Origin: Cerrena zonata
Lineage: Eukaryota; Basidiomycota; Agaricomycetes; Polyporales; Cerrenaceae
Assembly: GCA_038087015.1 (NCBI GenBank)
Contig: JASBNA010000069.1
Location: 1 to 64,000 of the forward strand
Length of the DNA: 64,000 nt
Direction: 5' to 3'
Within the stretch, counting starts at the first letter, position 1. Every line of letters begins with the position of its first letter. The notes below the pieces were generated by a model that worked only from the letters and a program-made list of their open reading frames with translations, made no database searches and was not told the DNA's origin. Of the stretch, positions 10,632-20,989 are shown in pieces. A program made the position numbers and the translations under genes.

Positions 10632-12089
10632 ATGGGTTCAGAATCTACTGGTGTTCCTTCTCGAAAAGAGTCTCCTAGTCCTAGTCCTAGTCCGGCCATG
10701 CTGCCCGATTCAACTCCGTCGGATATCCCTCCATCGGTAATGGCTATTTCTAATTTACGATGCCCTTCTCCTCCTCCAATATTGAATAATGCTCATTCAA
10801 CGAATAATGTATCCCATCTTAACTTGAACCAAAGGCCTTCTGTAAGTGGTCAGGCTTCTGTTCTGGTTCCTAATCTTCAAACCCAACAACCAAGTAATCA
10901 AAGCAATCGTAACGTTGTACCGGCTGGTGGTGCTTTATTGAATGAGAAGGCTTCTCAATCACATTCTAATTTAGACGCAACAAACGAACCTAATAATGTT
11001 ATCAATTTCTCAATTCCGAAAAATTTGGAGTCAAATAATCAAAGTTCTAATAATAATATAAGTCCAATTGCTTCTCCTTCTATCGGTTCAACGAACGAGT
11101 CAACCAATAGTTTAAATTATGCTTTGAATCCTCCTTCAGAAGCTAGTCATCATAAACAACCTTCCGTTCATGCCCATTTTTTCGTTAATGAAGCTTTAAA
11201 GCCACAGAAAAATTTAAATAGATCAAGAAGTGATTCAGGTTCTGCAACCGGATCAGAATATCTGACTAATTCAACTGCTCAAAAACCTTCAGCAACTGAA
11301 TCTTTAGAACGTTTGGCAAGTCAAACAAATATTCAAAATTCAAATCAAATAAATAAATCAATTCCTCAACAACATTCTTTACAAAATGGTGAACAAAATT
11401 CAAACATTGATCCTCGTTTACCTCAAGATGATGGTAAAGTTCACATCTTATTAGGTGTTTGTGGTGCTTTATCAACTGGTAAAATAAAATTAATTATTAA
11501 TAAATTAATTGAAATTTATACTCCAAATAAAATTTCAATTCAATTAATTTTAACTAAAGCAAGTGAAAACTTTATTTCTCATGAAGTTTTAAATCATTTA
11601 GAAAACACTAAAAAAATTAGAGTTTGGAGAGATTCCGATGAATGGACTACTTGGAAGACCAGATCTGATCCTGTTCTTCATATTGAATTACGTCGTTGGG
11701 CTGATATATTAATTGTTTGTCCTTTAACGGCGAATACTTTATCTAAAATCTCTTTAGGTTTATGTGATAACTTATTAACCAATGTGATTAGAGCTTGGAA
11801 TACTTCTTATCCAATTTTATTAGCCCCTGCAATGGTTAGTTATTCTTATAATGCAATCACTACTAAACGTCAATTAAGATTGATTTCTGAAGAAATGCCT
11901 TGGATTGAAATATTAAAACCAGTTGAAAAAGTTGTTGGTAGCTATGGTGATATTGGTATGGGCGGTATGATGGATTGGAATGAAATTGTTAATAAAATTG
12001 TTCTTAAACTCGGTGGTTATCCTGAAATCGAAGATGAAGATGATGAAAATGATGAAGATAAAAAAACTGACAATGAAGAAGCTGTCGTC

Positions 12090-12160
<71 letters not shown>

Positions 12161-12248
12161 CGACGACGATGATGATGATGATGACGACGATGATGATGAC
12201 GACATCGAGGAACAACCACAAGTTCAACCATCTAATGCTAGCTCTTAA
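10632..12248 (+). CDS. SIS2: Sis2/Vhs3/Cab3-family flavoprotein (PPC decarboxylase subunit and Ppz1 inhibitor)
   Basis: A 538-residue member of the Hal3 family. In S. cerevisiae Sis2, Vhs3 and Cab3 form a heterotrimeric phosphopantothenoylcysteine decarboxylase for coenzyme A synthesis, and Sis2/Vhs3 also inhibit phosphatase Ppz1. Residues 1-270 are a Ser/Asn/Pro-rich N-terminal region. The flavoprotein core (about 275-465) starts VHILLGVCGALSTGKI, has the catalytic-His motif VLHIELRRWADI, then CPLTANTLSKISLGLCDNLL, and ends GGMMDWNEIVNKIV. The PXMNXXMW substrate-binding motif is altered to PAMVSYSYN and the active-site Cys of Cab3-type subunits is absent, as in Sis2. An acidic tail with 38 straight Asp codons follows, as in Sis2/Vhs3. 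Start taken at ATG 10632 (GSESTGVPS). Intact. Confidence 0.93.
12090..12203 (+). repeat. GAT/GAC trinucleotide repeat in SIS2
   Basis: Thirty-eight consecutive Asp codons, mostly GAT with scattered GAC, in the acidic tail of the SIS2 product. Likely length-polymorphic. Confidence 0.95.
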
Positions 12249-12573
12249 TTTCACTTCTGCCTTGCTTAAGTAGCTCACCCTACTATTCACTTCTTTAATA
12301 TTTAATTCGCTAATATCTCATTATAATTTCTCTTGCATCCTATGCTCTTATCTAATTTCTAATTTATTTTCCATCTCTGGCTGTATAAATAGTGTATTTT
12401 TATCATTGATTATTTATAATTCGTTTTAAATGCTTTCATTTTCCCGACAACTTAATGAATAATGACTTAAAACTACAATTGTAAAACAAAAATTATGACA
12501 AAATTATATTAAACGATTAACTATACATATATTTTAGAAAAGATCATCTAAAATTAGACATATCTAATCACGC
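12249..12573. other. Convergent 3' spacer between SIS2 and RPL10A
   Basis: AT-rich, no gene seen; expected to hold both 3' UTRs. Confidence 0.5.
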
Positions 12574-13227
12574 TTAATAGATTCTGAAAGATGGACCCAT
12601 AGTTGATTTAATAACTAAGGAACCAACGTTTTGCCAGTTCTTTTTCAATAAAGAAACCAAGAAGTTAGCAGCCATCATGATTTGGTTAACAATGACATCT
12701 TGTTCCATTTCAACGTGACCAACAGCAACGGCTAAACATAAAACTTTTTTCAATTGGAATTTAATGGTGGATTTAACATCAGTGACTTTAGAGTATAAAT
12801 CATCATTATGAGAAACTGGAGTTGGGAATTTACCAGCTTTAGATAATTGAGGACCTAATAATCTTGGAACTTGTTTAATTAAAACTTCAGAAGCAATGAA
12901 AGCATTGTATTTCTTAGCTAATTTTTTAATTAATTTTTTGTTCTTGTTTAATTTTTTCAAGTCATCAACAGACATGGCATCAACACCAACAGATTTAGCT
13001 CTGTCAACATCGAAAGCATCACCAAAAATACAGATGGTCATGTTTGGTCTTGGAACTTGAGGTAATTTCAAGGTACCAGAGAAACGCTTATCTCTTTGAG
13101 GATCGTAATTCTTTAAACCAACTTGTAATTCAACGGTTTCCAAAAAGTTTCTCTTTTTGGTTTCGTTGGAGAATTCCAACAATTTTTGAACGTTTTCACG
13201 AACGTGAGCAGCAGTGATTTTAGACAT
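12574..13227 (-). CDS. RPL10A: Large-subunit ribosomal protein uL1 (L10a)
   Basis: A 217-residue cytosolic 60S protein that forms the L1 stalk near the tRNA exit site. It begins [14 protein letters not shown] and contains the family hallmarks [35 protein letters not shown], and the C-terminal [11 protein letters not shown]. Length equals that of yeast uL1 (217). Intronless, no disruption. Upstream on the same strand are a TCACGTG box and a Tbf1-type inverted repeat (13450-13485), separated from the start by a 25-base A tract. Confidence 0.97.
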   Translation of the reverse strand: MSKITAAHVRENVQKLLEFSNETKKRNFLETVELQVGLKNYDPQRDKRFSGTLKLPQVPRPNMTICIFGDAFDVDRAKSVGVDAMSVDDLKKLNKNKKLIKKLAKKYNAFIASEVLIKQVPRLLGPQLSKAGKFPTPVSHNDDLYSKVTDVKSTIKFQLKKVLCLAVAVGHVEMEQDVIVNQIMMAANFLVSLLKKNWQNVGSLVIKSTMGPSFRIY

Positions 13228-13377
13228 CGTTACTTAAATTCGTCTCCCAAAAAAGTATTTGGTAAAATAAACTGATTCGACGAGGATAAAGTCTTTTTAA
13301 AAGAGTTCAAGAGTAACATTTTTTTGAAAATTACTTTTAAAATTTTCCCTCACCAAAGTTTGAGCATCGCTCAGTTG

Positions 13378-13485
13378 AAAAAAAAAAAAAAAAAAAAAAA
13401 AATGAGGAAGAAATAAAAAAAAAAAGAAAGTGCGCAAGTTTCCACCCAGTCACGTGTAAACATAGATGATTAGGGCACAGCCCTA
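13378..13485. promoter_or_regulatory. RPL10A promoter: A25 tract, Cbf1 box, Tbf1 palindrome
   Basis: TTAGGGCACAGCCCTA (13470-13485) is a near-perfect inverted repeat of the TAGGGC Tbf1 core and sits 13 bases from TCACGTG (13450-13456), a Cbf1 E-box. A run of 25 A's (13378-13402) lies between these and the RPL10A start. This order matches ribosomal protein promoters known from C. albicans, where Tbf1 with Cbf1 replaces Rap1. The region is shared with the divergent MRM2 gene, which starts at 13578. Confidence 0.75.
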
Positions 13486-13577
13486 GAAAGCGACATTCAG
13501 CGACATTTGGGCCTCGAGCCCCAAAATGTCGGATTGATATCAAAACCTTATCAATTAAGTACTATATAGCTAAGGAA

Positions 13578-14681
13578 ATGGGATTACCAAGAATGTTGAC
13601 TAGCTTCCTCCGGCCAATTAGACTTAGGCCTCCTGCCAGACAGGGTCTTGTCAAACAATTAAGATATGCCAGTGGAGGAGCGTTGGAGAATGAAAATGCC
13701 AATAAGAAGAGCCCAAATAATCCCATAAAACTAACTAGACAAGAAAAGATCAATCGAACCAACTTGAGTTCACACGCTAAATTATACTATACCGATCGGG
13801 AGTTTGGGATTTTCCATAAAGGTGTTCGTACTGTGCTTGATCTTGGCTATATGCCCGGAAATTGGTCGTCTTATGCTAAAGATAAACTACTCCAAGTACA
13901 TGAGACCACTGAAGAAGAATTTAGTAAGGAATGCCATATTGCAGGGTTTGATATATTATTTGGAACGCCTCCCCTGAAGGTATCAACTATCCAAGGTAAC
14001 ATATACTCCCAAAGCACTCATAACAATATACATCACCATTTTAAAGAGGTTGCACTAAGAAGATTGCAAGACGCGTCTAAACCTCGCTTGCAACTCCAAG
14101 ACGACCATGAAACTTCTTATATTGATAAGGAAGTCGATCAAGCCTACTTGGACCAATTGGATGAAGCACCCTCCACGTTGGCCAAAGCTAGTTTGGCTAA
14201 TCGGGCTCCCCATGAGCTTAAGATTCTTGCATCCCTCAAACCTCAAGATTATCAACCAGATTTGATATTGTCAGATCTTTGTGCTCCATTTTATCAAAAT
14301 GGTGGCTTTTTCAATAATTCTAGCACTAGGCCTTATATTCGAACTGGAAATAACCCGGGGTTGAATAATGTTTTGCAAGATCCTTTAAAATCTCTGCTTG
14401 ATTTGGCAGACGCGTCGCTACTATTGGCATGCTCTTTATTGAAGAAAGGAGGTGACTTGGTTTTAAGAATCGCTAAAGTTGACTTGAACGATCCAGAATT
14501 AAGATTTTTGGAATCAAAATTGAAAAAGGTTTTCAATGTTGTTGTGAAATGGCACTATGATGACTATAGGCCAAACACCATTGGAAATCAAGAGTTATTC
14601 TTTATTTGCCGAAATAAAAAACACCATGTAGCTGATAAGGTTGATGTTTTCATACCGGAAAAATTCAGATCAAAATTATAG
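13578..14681 (+). CDS. MRM2: Mitochondrial rRNA 2'-O-methyltransferase (FtsJ/RrmJ family)
   Basis: A 367-residue SAM-dependent methyltransferase expected to modify the 21S mitochondrial rRNA A-loop. An Arg-rich N terminus (LRPIRLRPPARQG) looks like a mitochondrial targeting sequence. The SAM motif is VLDLGYMPGNW (86-96), followed by PPLKVSTIQGNI, the acidic motif DLILSDLCAPFY and the C-terminal QELFFIC. The family K-D-K-E tetrad appears incomplete: where S. cerevisiae has FVCKLYTG this protein has LVLRIAKV, so the second Lys is Arg unless the neighbouring Lys substitutes. The in-frame CTG at 14394-14396 aligns with the Ser of the S. cerevisiae QSIDLCDA segment. Divergent from RPL10A. Frame intact. 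Confidence 0.88.
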   Translation: MGLPRMLTSFLRPIRLRPPARQGLVKQLRYASGGALENENANKKSPNNPIKLTRQEKINRTNLSSHAKLYYTDREFGIFHKGVRTVLDLGYMPGNWSSYAKDKLLQVHETTEEEFSKECHIAGFDILFGTPPLKVSTIQGNIYSQSTHNNIHHHFKEVALRRLQDASKPRLQLQDDHETSYIDKEVDQAYLDQLDEAPSTLAKASLANRAPHELKILASLKPQDYQPDLILSDLCAPFYQNGGFFNNSSTRPYIRTGNNPGLNNVLQDPLKSLLDLADASLLLACSLLKKGGDLVLRIAKVDLNDPELRFLESKLKKVFNVVVKWHYDDYRPNTIGNQELFFICRNKKHHVADKVDVFIPEKFRSKL

Positions 14682-14966
14682 ATATTATGTAATATTATTA
14701 TTACGAGTTTACGATTATATATAACTTTAATGAATGATTCATTTTACATACTAATAATAATTTTAAATTTATATTTTTGAGCCTTTCACTTTGAACGTGG
14801 CAAACTAGAATTACTTTATAATGTTAAAAAGTACAAATGAATAATAATAAAAACAACAGTGAATAAAAGTTAAAGACAAAAGAAGAGAAGCAAAAACGAT
14901 AACATATAATAAATTTTTTTATTTTTTGTATGAGTCTATTCAAAAAGGGTCATAGAATGTTCATGA

Positions 14967-17741
14967 TTATTCAGCATCAGCAGCTGGAGCATCAGCAGCT
15001 GGAGCATCAGCAGCTGGAGAGTCAGCAAGCGGAGCATCCACTTCTTCAGCAATTTCTTCAGCAGCTTCTTCAGCAGCTTCTTCAGATGCTACCTCATCAT
15101 TTCCATTAATTTTTGGTTCTTCAAGATCGATTAAGCTTTCACCAGGAGCAGCAGAAGATCCATTAATATTCAAAGAGCTGAAATCTTCAATTAAACGTTC
15201 ACTCACCTTACTTCTTTCTTTGTCGTTCAATTGTTTTTTCCATAGTTTGACAGCATGAGCTACTTTAGCTGGATCACTAGAATAATTGGTTCCCAAGAAA
15301 GCAGCTTCAGTATATCTTTCACTTTTTATTAACAAGTCTAAACACTTATCTTTATTACCAGTCAACCACCAAGATTGTAATGCGATATTATATTTACCCT
15401 TAGCTTCAGCTGATTCGGCCAAACGGGTTAATTCTTTTTGATTATTTGTGGATGATAATAATAATAATAAAGATGCATGGTCATTAGCTAACCAAAAACA
15501 ATCTTGAGCTAATTTGATTTGGAATTTGGCCAAGGCTAAATCACCTAATTTTTTCCACTTACCTGAATTTGCTAAAGCAGTTGAAGGGTTTTCTTTTTGA
15601 TTATCAGATAACAATTCATAAGCTTGTTTCAAATTATTAGTTGATAAGGAAATTTGGAATTTTGAATCAAAATCTTGTGATAAAGAATAAGATAAGCTCA
15701 AATAACCAAGTTTTTCAAAAAATCTGGATAATTGATTTAATTCAGTTTTACTAAAACCAGATAATAAACTTGTGTATTCTTCGGATAAATCTTCTCTAGA
15801 AATGCTTGATAAATCTGGTAATTCTTCCAGAGTTTCTTCGTCGGTAATATTTTTAGTAGCAAATTGTTCCAAATCACCACGCATGACTAATGTCTGTAAT
15901 TCTAAAACTTCTGAGTTTATATACCAGGAAACAACATTGAAAGATTTGTCAATCAAATATAATTTACCTTCTTGTGCCTTATAACCAACAATATAGTATT
16001 TATGATCGAAGTGACCTAAGTTAATAACTTCACCACCAACGAAATAATTTAGTCTGTTGGTCGAGCTAGTGGTATAAATAAAGACATCACCAATGAATTT
16101 ACCAAATAAGATGGATTCAGAAGTTGGTAAGGTATATAACACGTCAAACGCATTTTCAGCACCTTCTTCAGGGTCAAGAGAACCTTCATTCAAAGCTTCT
16201 TCATACAAGTTTTGGTCGTAGCTTAAAAAGTAGGTTTCATCATTCTTTGAGCCAGTACCAGAATTTTCACCAACTCCTGAAGTAGTGACAATTGCTAACA
16301 ATTCACCATTATCAGACCAAACAACATCTTGAATTTCTTCGTCAATATCAACTCTTCTGACCAATTTACCAGATTCCCAATCGTAGAATGATAAACATCC
16401 AGCTGATTTAACAGATAATAAATTACCAGGGAAGATTTTATCAGCTTCATAGACTAATTCAACAGTGACATGTTCTTGGAAATTCTTGAAAACTTTGACA
16501 GATAATTTAGATTCTCTGATGGCAAAAGTAGTAGCATTTGTAAAATCGTGAGTATTCCAAGCGAAATCCAAAGCTTTACCATAGGTTTTCGATCTCCAAG
16601 CTAAAGCGGTATAAATAATATATTCTCCATCACCACAAACAGCAGCATATCTACTATTTGGAGAATGGGCCAATGATTGAGGGAATATTTCGATAGATCC
16701 CAATTCTCTTTGTTGTAAATGTAATGAATCACCGTCTTTCAAGCCTTCAGTTGAATTTGGTTTAATGATTGATTGAAAAACTTCAGAATTTTTAGCGGTT
16801 ATTAATTTATTATTTGAGTCCATGGAGAATAAAGGTTCTTCATTACCTAATTTGATAATGACATAACCTGAATCACAACCCACAGCGACCAAGTTAGATT
16901 TTTGCAAGATACCAACACACCAAACTCTTTCTAAACTATAGTTAATAGATTTTTCTAATTTGAAAGTATTTGAATTCCAGAATCTGACGGTCCCATCTTC
17001 TGAACCAGAAACAATTAACGGTAATTCAGGGTGGAAAATAGCAAAAGAGACATTGGATAAATGACCTTCTAAAGTTGCAACACAAGATTTAGTTTGGTAA
17101 TCCCAAATTTTAATAGTCTTATCATCAGAACTAGTAATCAAGTAAGGTTTATCCGCTTGAGGATAATAATCAACAAAATTAACTCCCTTTGATTCGTGAG
17201 CTAATAAAGTGAAATTTGGAACTGAAGAGCCCAAAGACCAAATTTTAATAGTTCTATCCAAACAAGCTGAAGCAAATGTGTTTGGATCTTTTGGATTGAA
17301 ATTAACACTCATAACGTAATGTTGGTGACCTTCAAAAGTTTGTTCTAATTTCCAATTATTATTCCAATTCCATAATTTAATAGTTAAATCATCAGAAGAA
17401 GTTAAAACATAAGGTTTGGAAGGATGGACCGATATACTTCTTATATAATCTGGATGAGCTTCGAACTGAGTAACTTTTTCCCCAGTATTATAATTATAAA
17501 CTCTGATATGGAAATCATCAGATCCAACAACAATCCAATTCTTACGAGCAATAAATTTACCAGTACGAACAGGTAATTCTGTCACTTGAATGGATTTGAC
17601 TAAAGTGTTTGTTGCATATGACCAAATTTCAATCTTACCATTATATAAAGTAGTTAAAATCCATGGTTCTGAAGGATGGAAATCTATACCTTTAACTCTA
17701 TCTGAGCGGGTAGAAAACTGTTTAGTAACGTCTAACTTCAT
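14967..17741 (-). CDS. SEC27: Coatomer beta' subunit (beta'-COP)
   Basis: A 924-residue subunit of the COPI coat that drives Golgi-to-ER retrograde transport; its propellers bind dilysine signals on cargo. The first WD40 propeller (residues about 1-300) is highly conserved (MKLDVTKQFSTRSDRVKGID, then DDLTIKLWNW, DRTIKIWSL, DDKTIKIWDY). A second propeller (about 300-600) and an alpha-solenoid (about 600-850, with LANSGKWKKLGDLAL and FWLANDHASLLLLL) follow. The C terminus ends in an Ala/Asp repeat (ADAPAADA units) made of repeated GCTGATGCTCCAGCT-like codons. Start at ATG 17741. No disruption in 2.8 kb, in contrast with neighbouring ALG11. Confidence 0.96.
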   Translation of the reverse strand: MKLDVTKQFSTRSDRVKGIDFHPSEPWILTTLYNGKIEIWSYATNTLVKSIQVTELPVRTGKFIARKNWIVVGSDDFHIRVYNYNTGEKVTQFEAHPDYIRSISVHPSKPYVLTSSDDLTIKLWNWNNNWKLEQTFEGHQHYVMSVNFNPKDPNTFASACLDRTIKIWSLGSSVPNFTLLAHESKGVNFVDYYPQADKPYLITSSDDKTIKIWDYQTKSCVATLEGHLSNVSFAIFHPELPLIVSGSEDGTVRFWNSNTFKLEKSINYSLERVWCVGILQKSNLVAVGCDSGYVIIKLGNEEPLFSMDSNNKLITAKNSEVFQSIIKPNSTEGLKDGDSLHLQQRELGSIEIFPQSLAHSPNSRYAAVCGDGEYIIYTALAWRSKTYGKALDFAWNTHDFTNATTFAIRESKLSVKVFKNFQEHVTVELVYEADKIFPGNLLSVKSAGCLSFYDWESGKLVRRVDIDEEIQDVVWSDNGELLAIVTTSGVGENSGTGSKNDETYFLSYDQNLYEEALNEGSLDPEEGAENAFDVLYTLPTSESILFGKFIGDVFIYTTSSTNRLNYFVGGEVINLGHFDHKYYIVGYKAQEGKLYLIDKSFNVVSWYINSEVLELQTLVMRGDLEQFATKNITDEETLEELPDLSSISREDLSEEYTSLLSGFSKTELNQLSRFFEKLGYLSLSYSLSQDFDSKFQISLSTNNLKQAYELLSDNQKENPSTALANSGKWKKLGDLALAKFQIKLAQDCFWLANDHASLLLLLSSTNNQKELTRLAESAEAKGKYNIALQSWWLTGNKDKCLDLLIKSERYTEAAFLGTNYSSDPAKVAHAVKLWKKQLNDKERSKVSERLIEDFSSLNINGSSAAPGESLIDLEEPKINGNDEVASEEAAEEAAEEIAEEVDAPLADSPAADAPAADAPAADAE

Positions 17742-18250
17742 TATCTTCAAATCTCAATCAATACTTCAATGGCTTTATTTCGATAATAGTTCCTGATAAA
17801 CTTTACTCAATATTATGCTTTTTGTTTATTTATATAAGTATCCAAAATATTGAAATTTCGGTGGACGTCAATGTTTTTCGTTGAAATTTTATCAATTACC
17901 CTCTTTATGTAAAACGAAAGAACGGAACTGATACAACAACAGGTGTACAAGTACTCACAAGATGTCGCGGAGCTTAATTGAAGTGAAGTTTTGGTGTTAT
18001 CGATTGATAATGTATCGATTCCAGCTTGTTCAAGTTTCCAGTGTCAAAGTTAACACGCAGACTGTTGACCTTCAGTAAAATTAGTGAGAGATCAGTGATT
18101 GTTTTTTTTTTTTTTTTTTTTTTTTTTGTTTTTGGCTGTTGAAGAGAAAATACCTGGTCCTGCACACGCTCCCAATATAGGCTGCTAAATTACAATTTAA
18201 TAAGTTAAAATGAAAGAATAGGACTAAATACTACATATATAAGACAATGG
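17742..18250. other. Intergenic between SEC27 and ALG11
   Basis: Holds the SEC27 promoter and the ALG11 3' flank. A 26-base T tract lies at 18102-18127. No gene seen. Confidence 0.5.
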
Positions 18251-20138
18251 TTAGTGGACTTTCTCGACATCGCCTCTGAGTTCTCTGTGCTGTTTTTCCA
18301 AAACGGCGAGATTGTCCATGTACTCCATCCAGTTCGATGAAAATACTTTATTTGAAAATCTTTCCTACCATCAATTTGGAGCCTTTGGATCTCATGAGCT
18401 GTAAGTTGGATTCCAGGATGAGGTCAGGGTTTTCGATGTAGAAGGTGGAGAGTAGCTGTGATAACGAAGGATATTCGATGACCTTGTCGTTGAATTTGAA
18501 CTTTAAGGAGTTGGGATCTTCTGAGTTCAAGGAAGGATCGAAGTCGGGGTCAGAAGCACTCTTAAAGAAAAAACCCAAGTCATTGTACCAGGAGGAGGAT
18601 ACTTGGTCATTGAGAACAATGTCCAAGAGAGGGCCTGCCGATGCGTGTACCACGGGTATGACCCCACGACTAAGGTACTCGACAACACCTATACCAAAAT
18701 GTTCATTCCACATTGCGTTTAAGCCAAACTTAACTGACGATAACAATTCCAAAATGGTATCGTACGAGCAATCCACGACGAACTCCACGTAATCAGGATA
18801 GGTTTAACTCGGCAACTTCTTTTTTCAAACTCTCAAGGGTGGAGGTATCGTCTTCAGTACGGCAAGAGCCAAGGAAGATGAGAGAGGGGAGTTTTATTGA
18901 TTGGAATGTTAGATTTGGTGAAGCTTGAAGGAATTTTTTAAATTCAGCTAGGATCAAATCATGACGTTTTTCTGGTCTGAACTGAGCAATATAAATGAAT
19001 TTATTTTGTCTTGCAGCTTCTGAAGTACTCGTTAGTGATTCAGTACCACAAGGAGGATACAATATTTGAATCGGACTCATGTGGATTGAGACACCAGATA
19101 TTCTGTAAATGAGCATGGGTCCAAGAACCATTAGCTAAAGTGATATCAACCAAAGACCCAAGGTAGATATAGAGGTAATAAATGAGAGACCAGTAGATGA
19201 ACTTGAAACCATGCTTGAAGTTTGAAGAATTCAATTTGAACCCAGTTATTAAAGTTTTGGAAAGATTTAAATTTTAATTTATTGAACATATCTGGTTGAA
19301 TAATTGGATAGTGAACATAAGCAAGGATTGGGCATTTCAAAATGTAGTTCACTGGTAAGTAACTACCTGGTAAGCCAATCGTATCTATCCAAACATCGGG
19401 ACTCAAATGATATAAAGCTTCCAAAGCCAATAAGGCCGAACCTAAAAGTTGACCGATTAAAGTGAAATGTTTCCAGTAGTTACCATCGATTAAATTTGAA
19501 AAACGGGTTAAGTAAATGAAAACAATTTTGGATGAATCGAGATTCTTAATTTCGAATTTATCTTCCACTTTCTTCAAAATAGATAATGGTTCAACTTGAT
19601 TGGTAGTATAAATCACCACTATATTATTTGAGCTTTGCAATAAAGTAGATTTAACCGCCTGCCATAAAACCCTTTCACCACCACCACCGTTATTAGCATA
19701 AGGATGGAAAAATCCAAAGATCTTCTTACGGTTTGGATCATCGATTCCTCGATTATTCATACTTGGTACAAAACTCTCATTCTTTGCATCCAATTGATTA
19801 ATCTTGATCTTGTTATTCACAAAGTTAGTATAGAACGAAGGTTGTAAGCTACTCAATATAAGTCTACGACGATAACTGGATTTCTTATGACCAACCGAAA
19901 GATAAATTGGTTTTGGATAATTGATCACCTTGGTGATCTTTTCTTTCCAGTCATACGGAGGAACCAAAAAAAACCGGGGTAACACCCCCGAGAGGCTCTT
20001 GGACACAACCACTAGAACCACCAATACCAATGCTATATATTGAAACATGCTTCCTTGGTTTAATAACCGTATAGCTCTTTCAATTATTTCGTGTTCGTTA
20101 AACGGTGATATCCGTGAGATGAGAACCCACCCGTACAT
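18251..20138 (-). CDS. ALG11: GDP-Man:Man3GlcNAc2-PP-dolichol alpha-1,2-mannosyltransferase, with four frameshifts
   Basis: GT4-family glycosyltransferase that adds the fourth and fifth mannose to the lipid-linked oligosaccharide on the cytosolic face of the ER. An N-terminal membrane anchor (IALVLVVLVVVSKSL) precedes FGFFHPYANNGGGGERVLW, WKHFTLIGQLLGSALLALEA, PDVWIDTIGLPGSYLP, then LANGSWTHAHLQNIW, FRPEKRHDLI, NAMWNEHFGIGVVEYLS and PVVHASAGPLLDIV. The parts lie in different frames, with shifts near 19205, 19095, 18795 and 18360. The last is followed by a tail ending GDVEKVH at stop 18251. At 18795 removing one T (TCCTGATTAC) restores SDYVEF. Start taken at ATG 20138 (MYGWVLISR). ALG11 loss cripples S. 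cerevisiae, and the motifs are otherwise well conserved, so sequencing errors are likelier than decay. Confidence 0.9.
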
Positions 20139-20989
20139 CAGTAGGGTATCAATTCGTACCAATTCATCATATCAATACAAATGGCTGATAATACACCAAG
20201 ACACTTCTCTCCCTGCAAGCAATTAGTAAAATACCTGCAAGCAATCAGAAAAAATATCTGCAAACAATCAGAACAAATACCTACAATCAGGAGAAATGTC
20301 TGCAAATACGGTAGTTGGGGCTAGTAAGATGCTGCCACCGTCGCTGCTTGCAGTTCCCAGTAATGCTGAGCCAGGCCCGGTGACTCGAGCAGTATACGCA
20401 CATTGTGCCGAGTTAAGAGCACCTCGATCGGCCCTTTCTTCCAGCATAGATGAAAGGGGGTGTTTAGAAGAGGAATAAAAATTGCAAAAACAACCAACAA
20501 TCAAGTGGAAAAGGTGAGACATTGCCCTCGGAAGAGGTTGGGTTAAGGCGGACGGCGCACGTGCCGCACGTAGTTAGCGGTGCCGTAACTGATTTTACCC
20601 CAAAGGGGTAATATCATTGGATTTCAACTGCTGTAGCTAATTACGCGTTTTTTTTTTGTCAAATTTTTGCTTCTTCTCTGCTGCCAGGCTCTTCTCCTTA
20701 ATTGACTGGAAGTCCCTTTAATTGGAAAAGTTCTTTTACAAAAGTATTGTCCATTTGCTAAACTAGATTCGATTTGATTGCTTTCCAGGTTAAGACTATT
20801 CCAAATACGTGTAATTTACTTGTTATTCACCGATAGTTAGAAACCTATAACCGATTAAACTTGAATAGAGACTAATACGTCTAGTTGCTATTGGGATATT
20901 TCCGTTGTTACTTATAAATCTAAACCTTCGCTTATATCTATATTAATTTTAATTTGGTTTTTCTCTGACCGGTTGTCTTTTCTTTAATC
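20139..20989. other. Divergent intergenic region, GC-rich in the middle
   Basis: Between ALG11 and the Whi5-like gene. Three reiterations of ACCTGCAAGCAATCAGAA-like words occur at 20212-20285. A GC-rich block (20300-20600) includes a CACGTG box (20558-20563) with flanking palindromic GGCGCACGTGCCG. A 60-codon frame at 20296-20478 has no supporting features and is not called. Confidence 0.5.

Noticed and set aside
11913..12290. Poly-Ile, poly-Met, poly-Ser and poly-His frames opposite or within the SIS2 tail
   Set aside because: All are shadows of the GAT repeat; the poly-Asp frame belongs to a conserved gene.
20296..20478. 60-codon plus-strand frame in the ALG11 upstream region
   Set aside because: Explained by GC-rich composition; no domain, and it lies in a divergent promoter.
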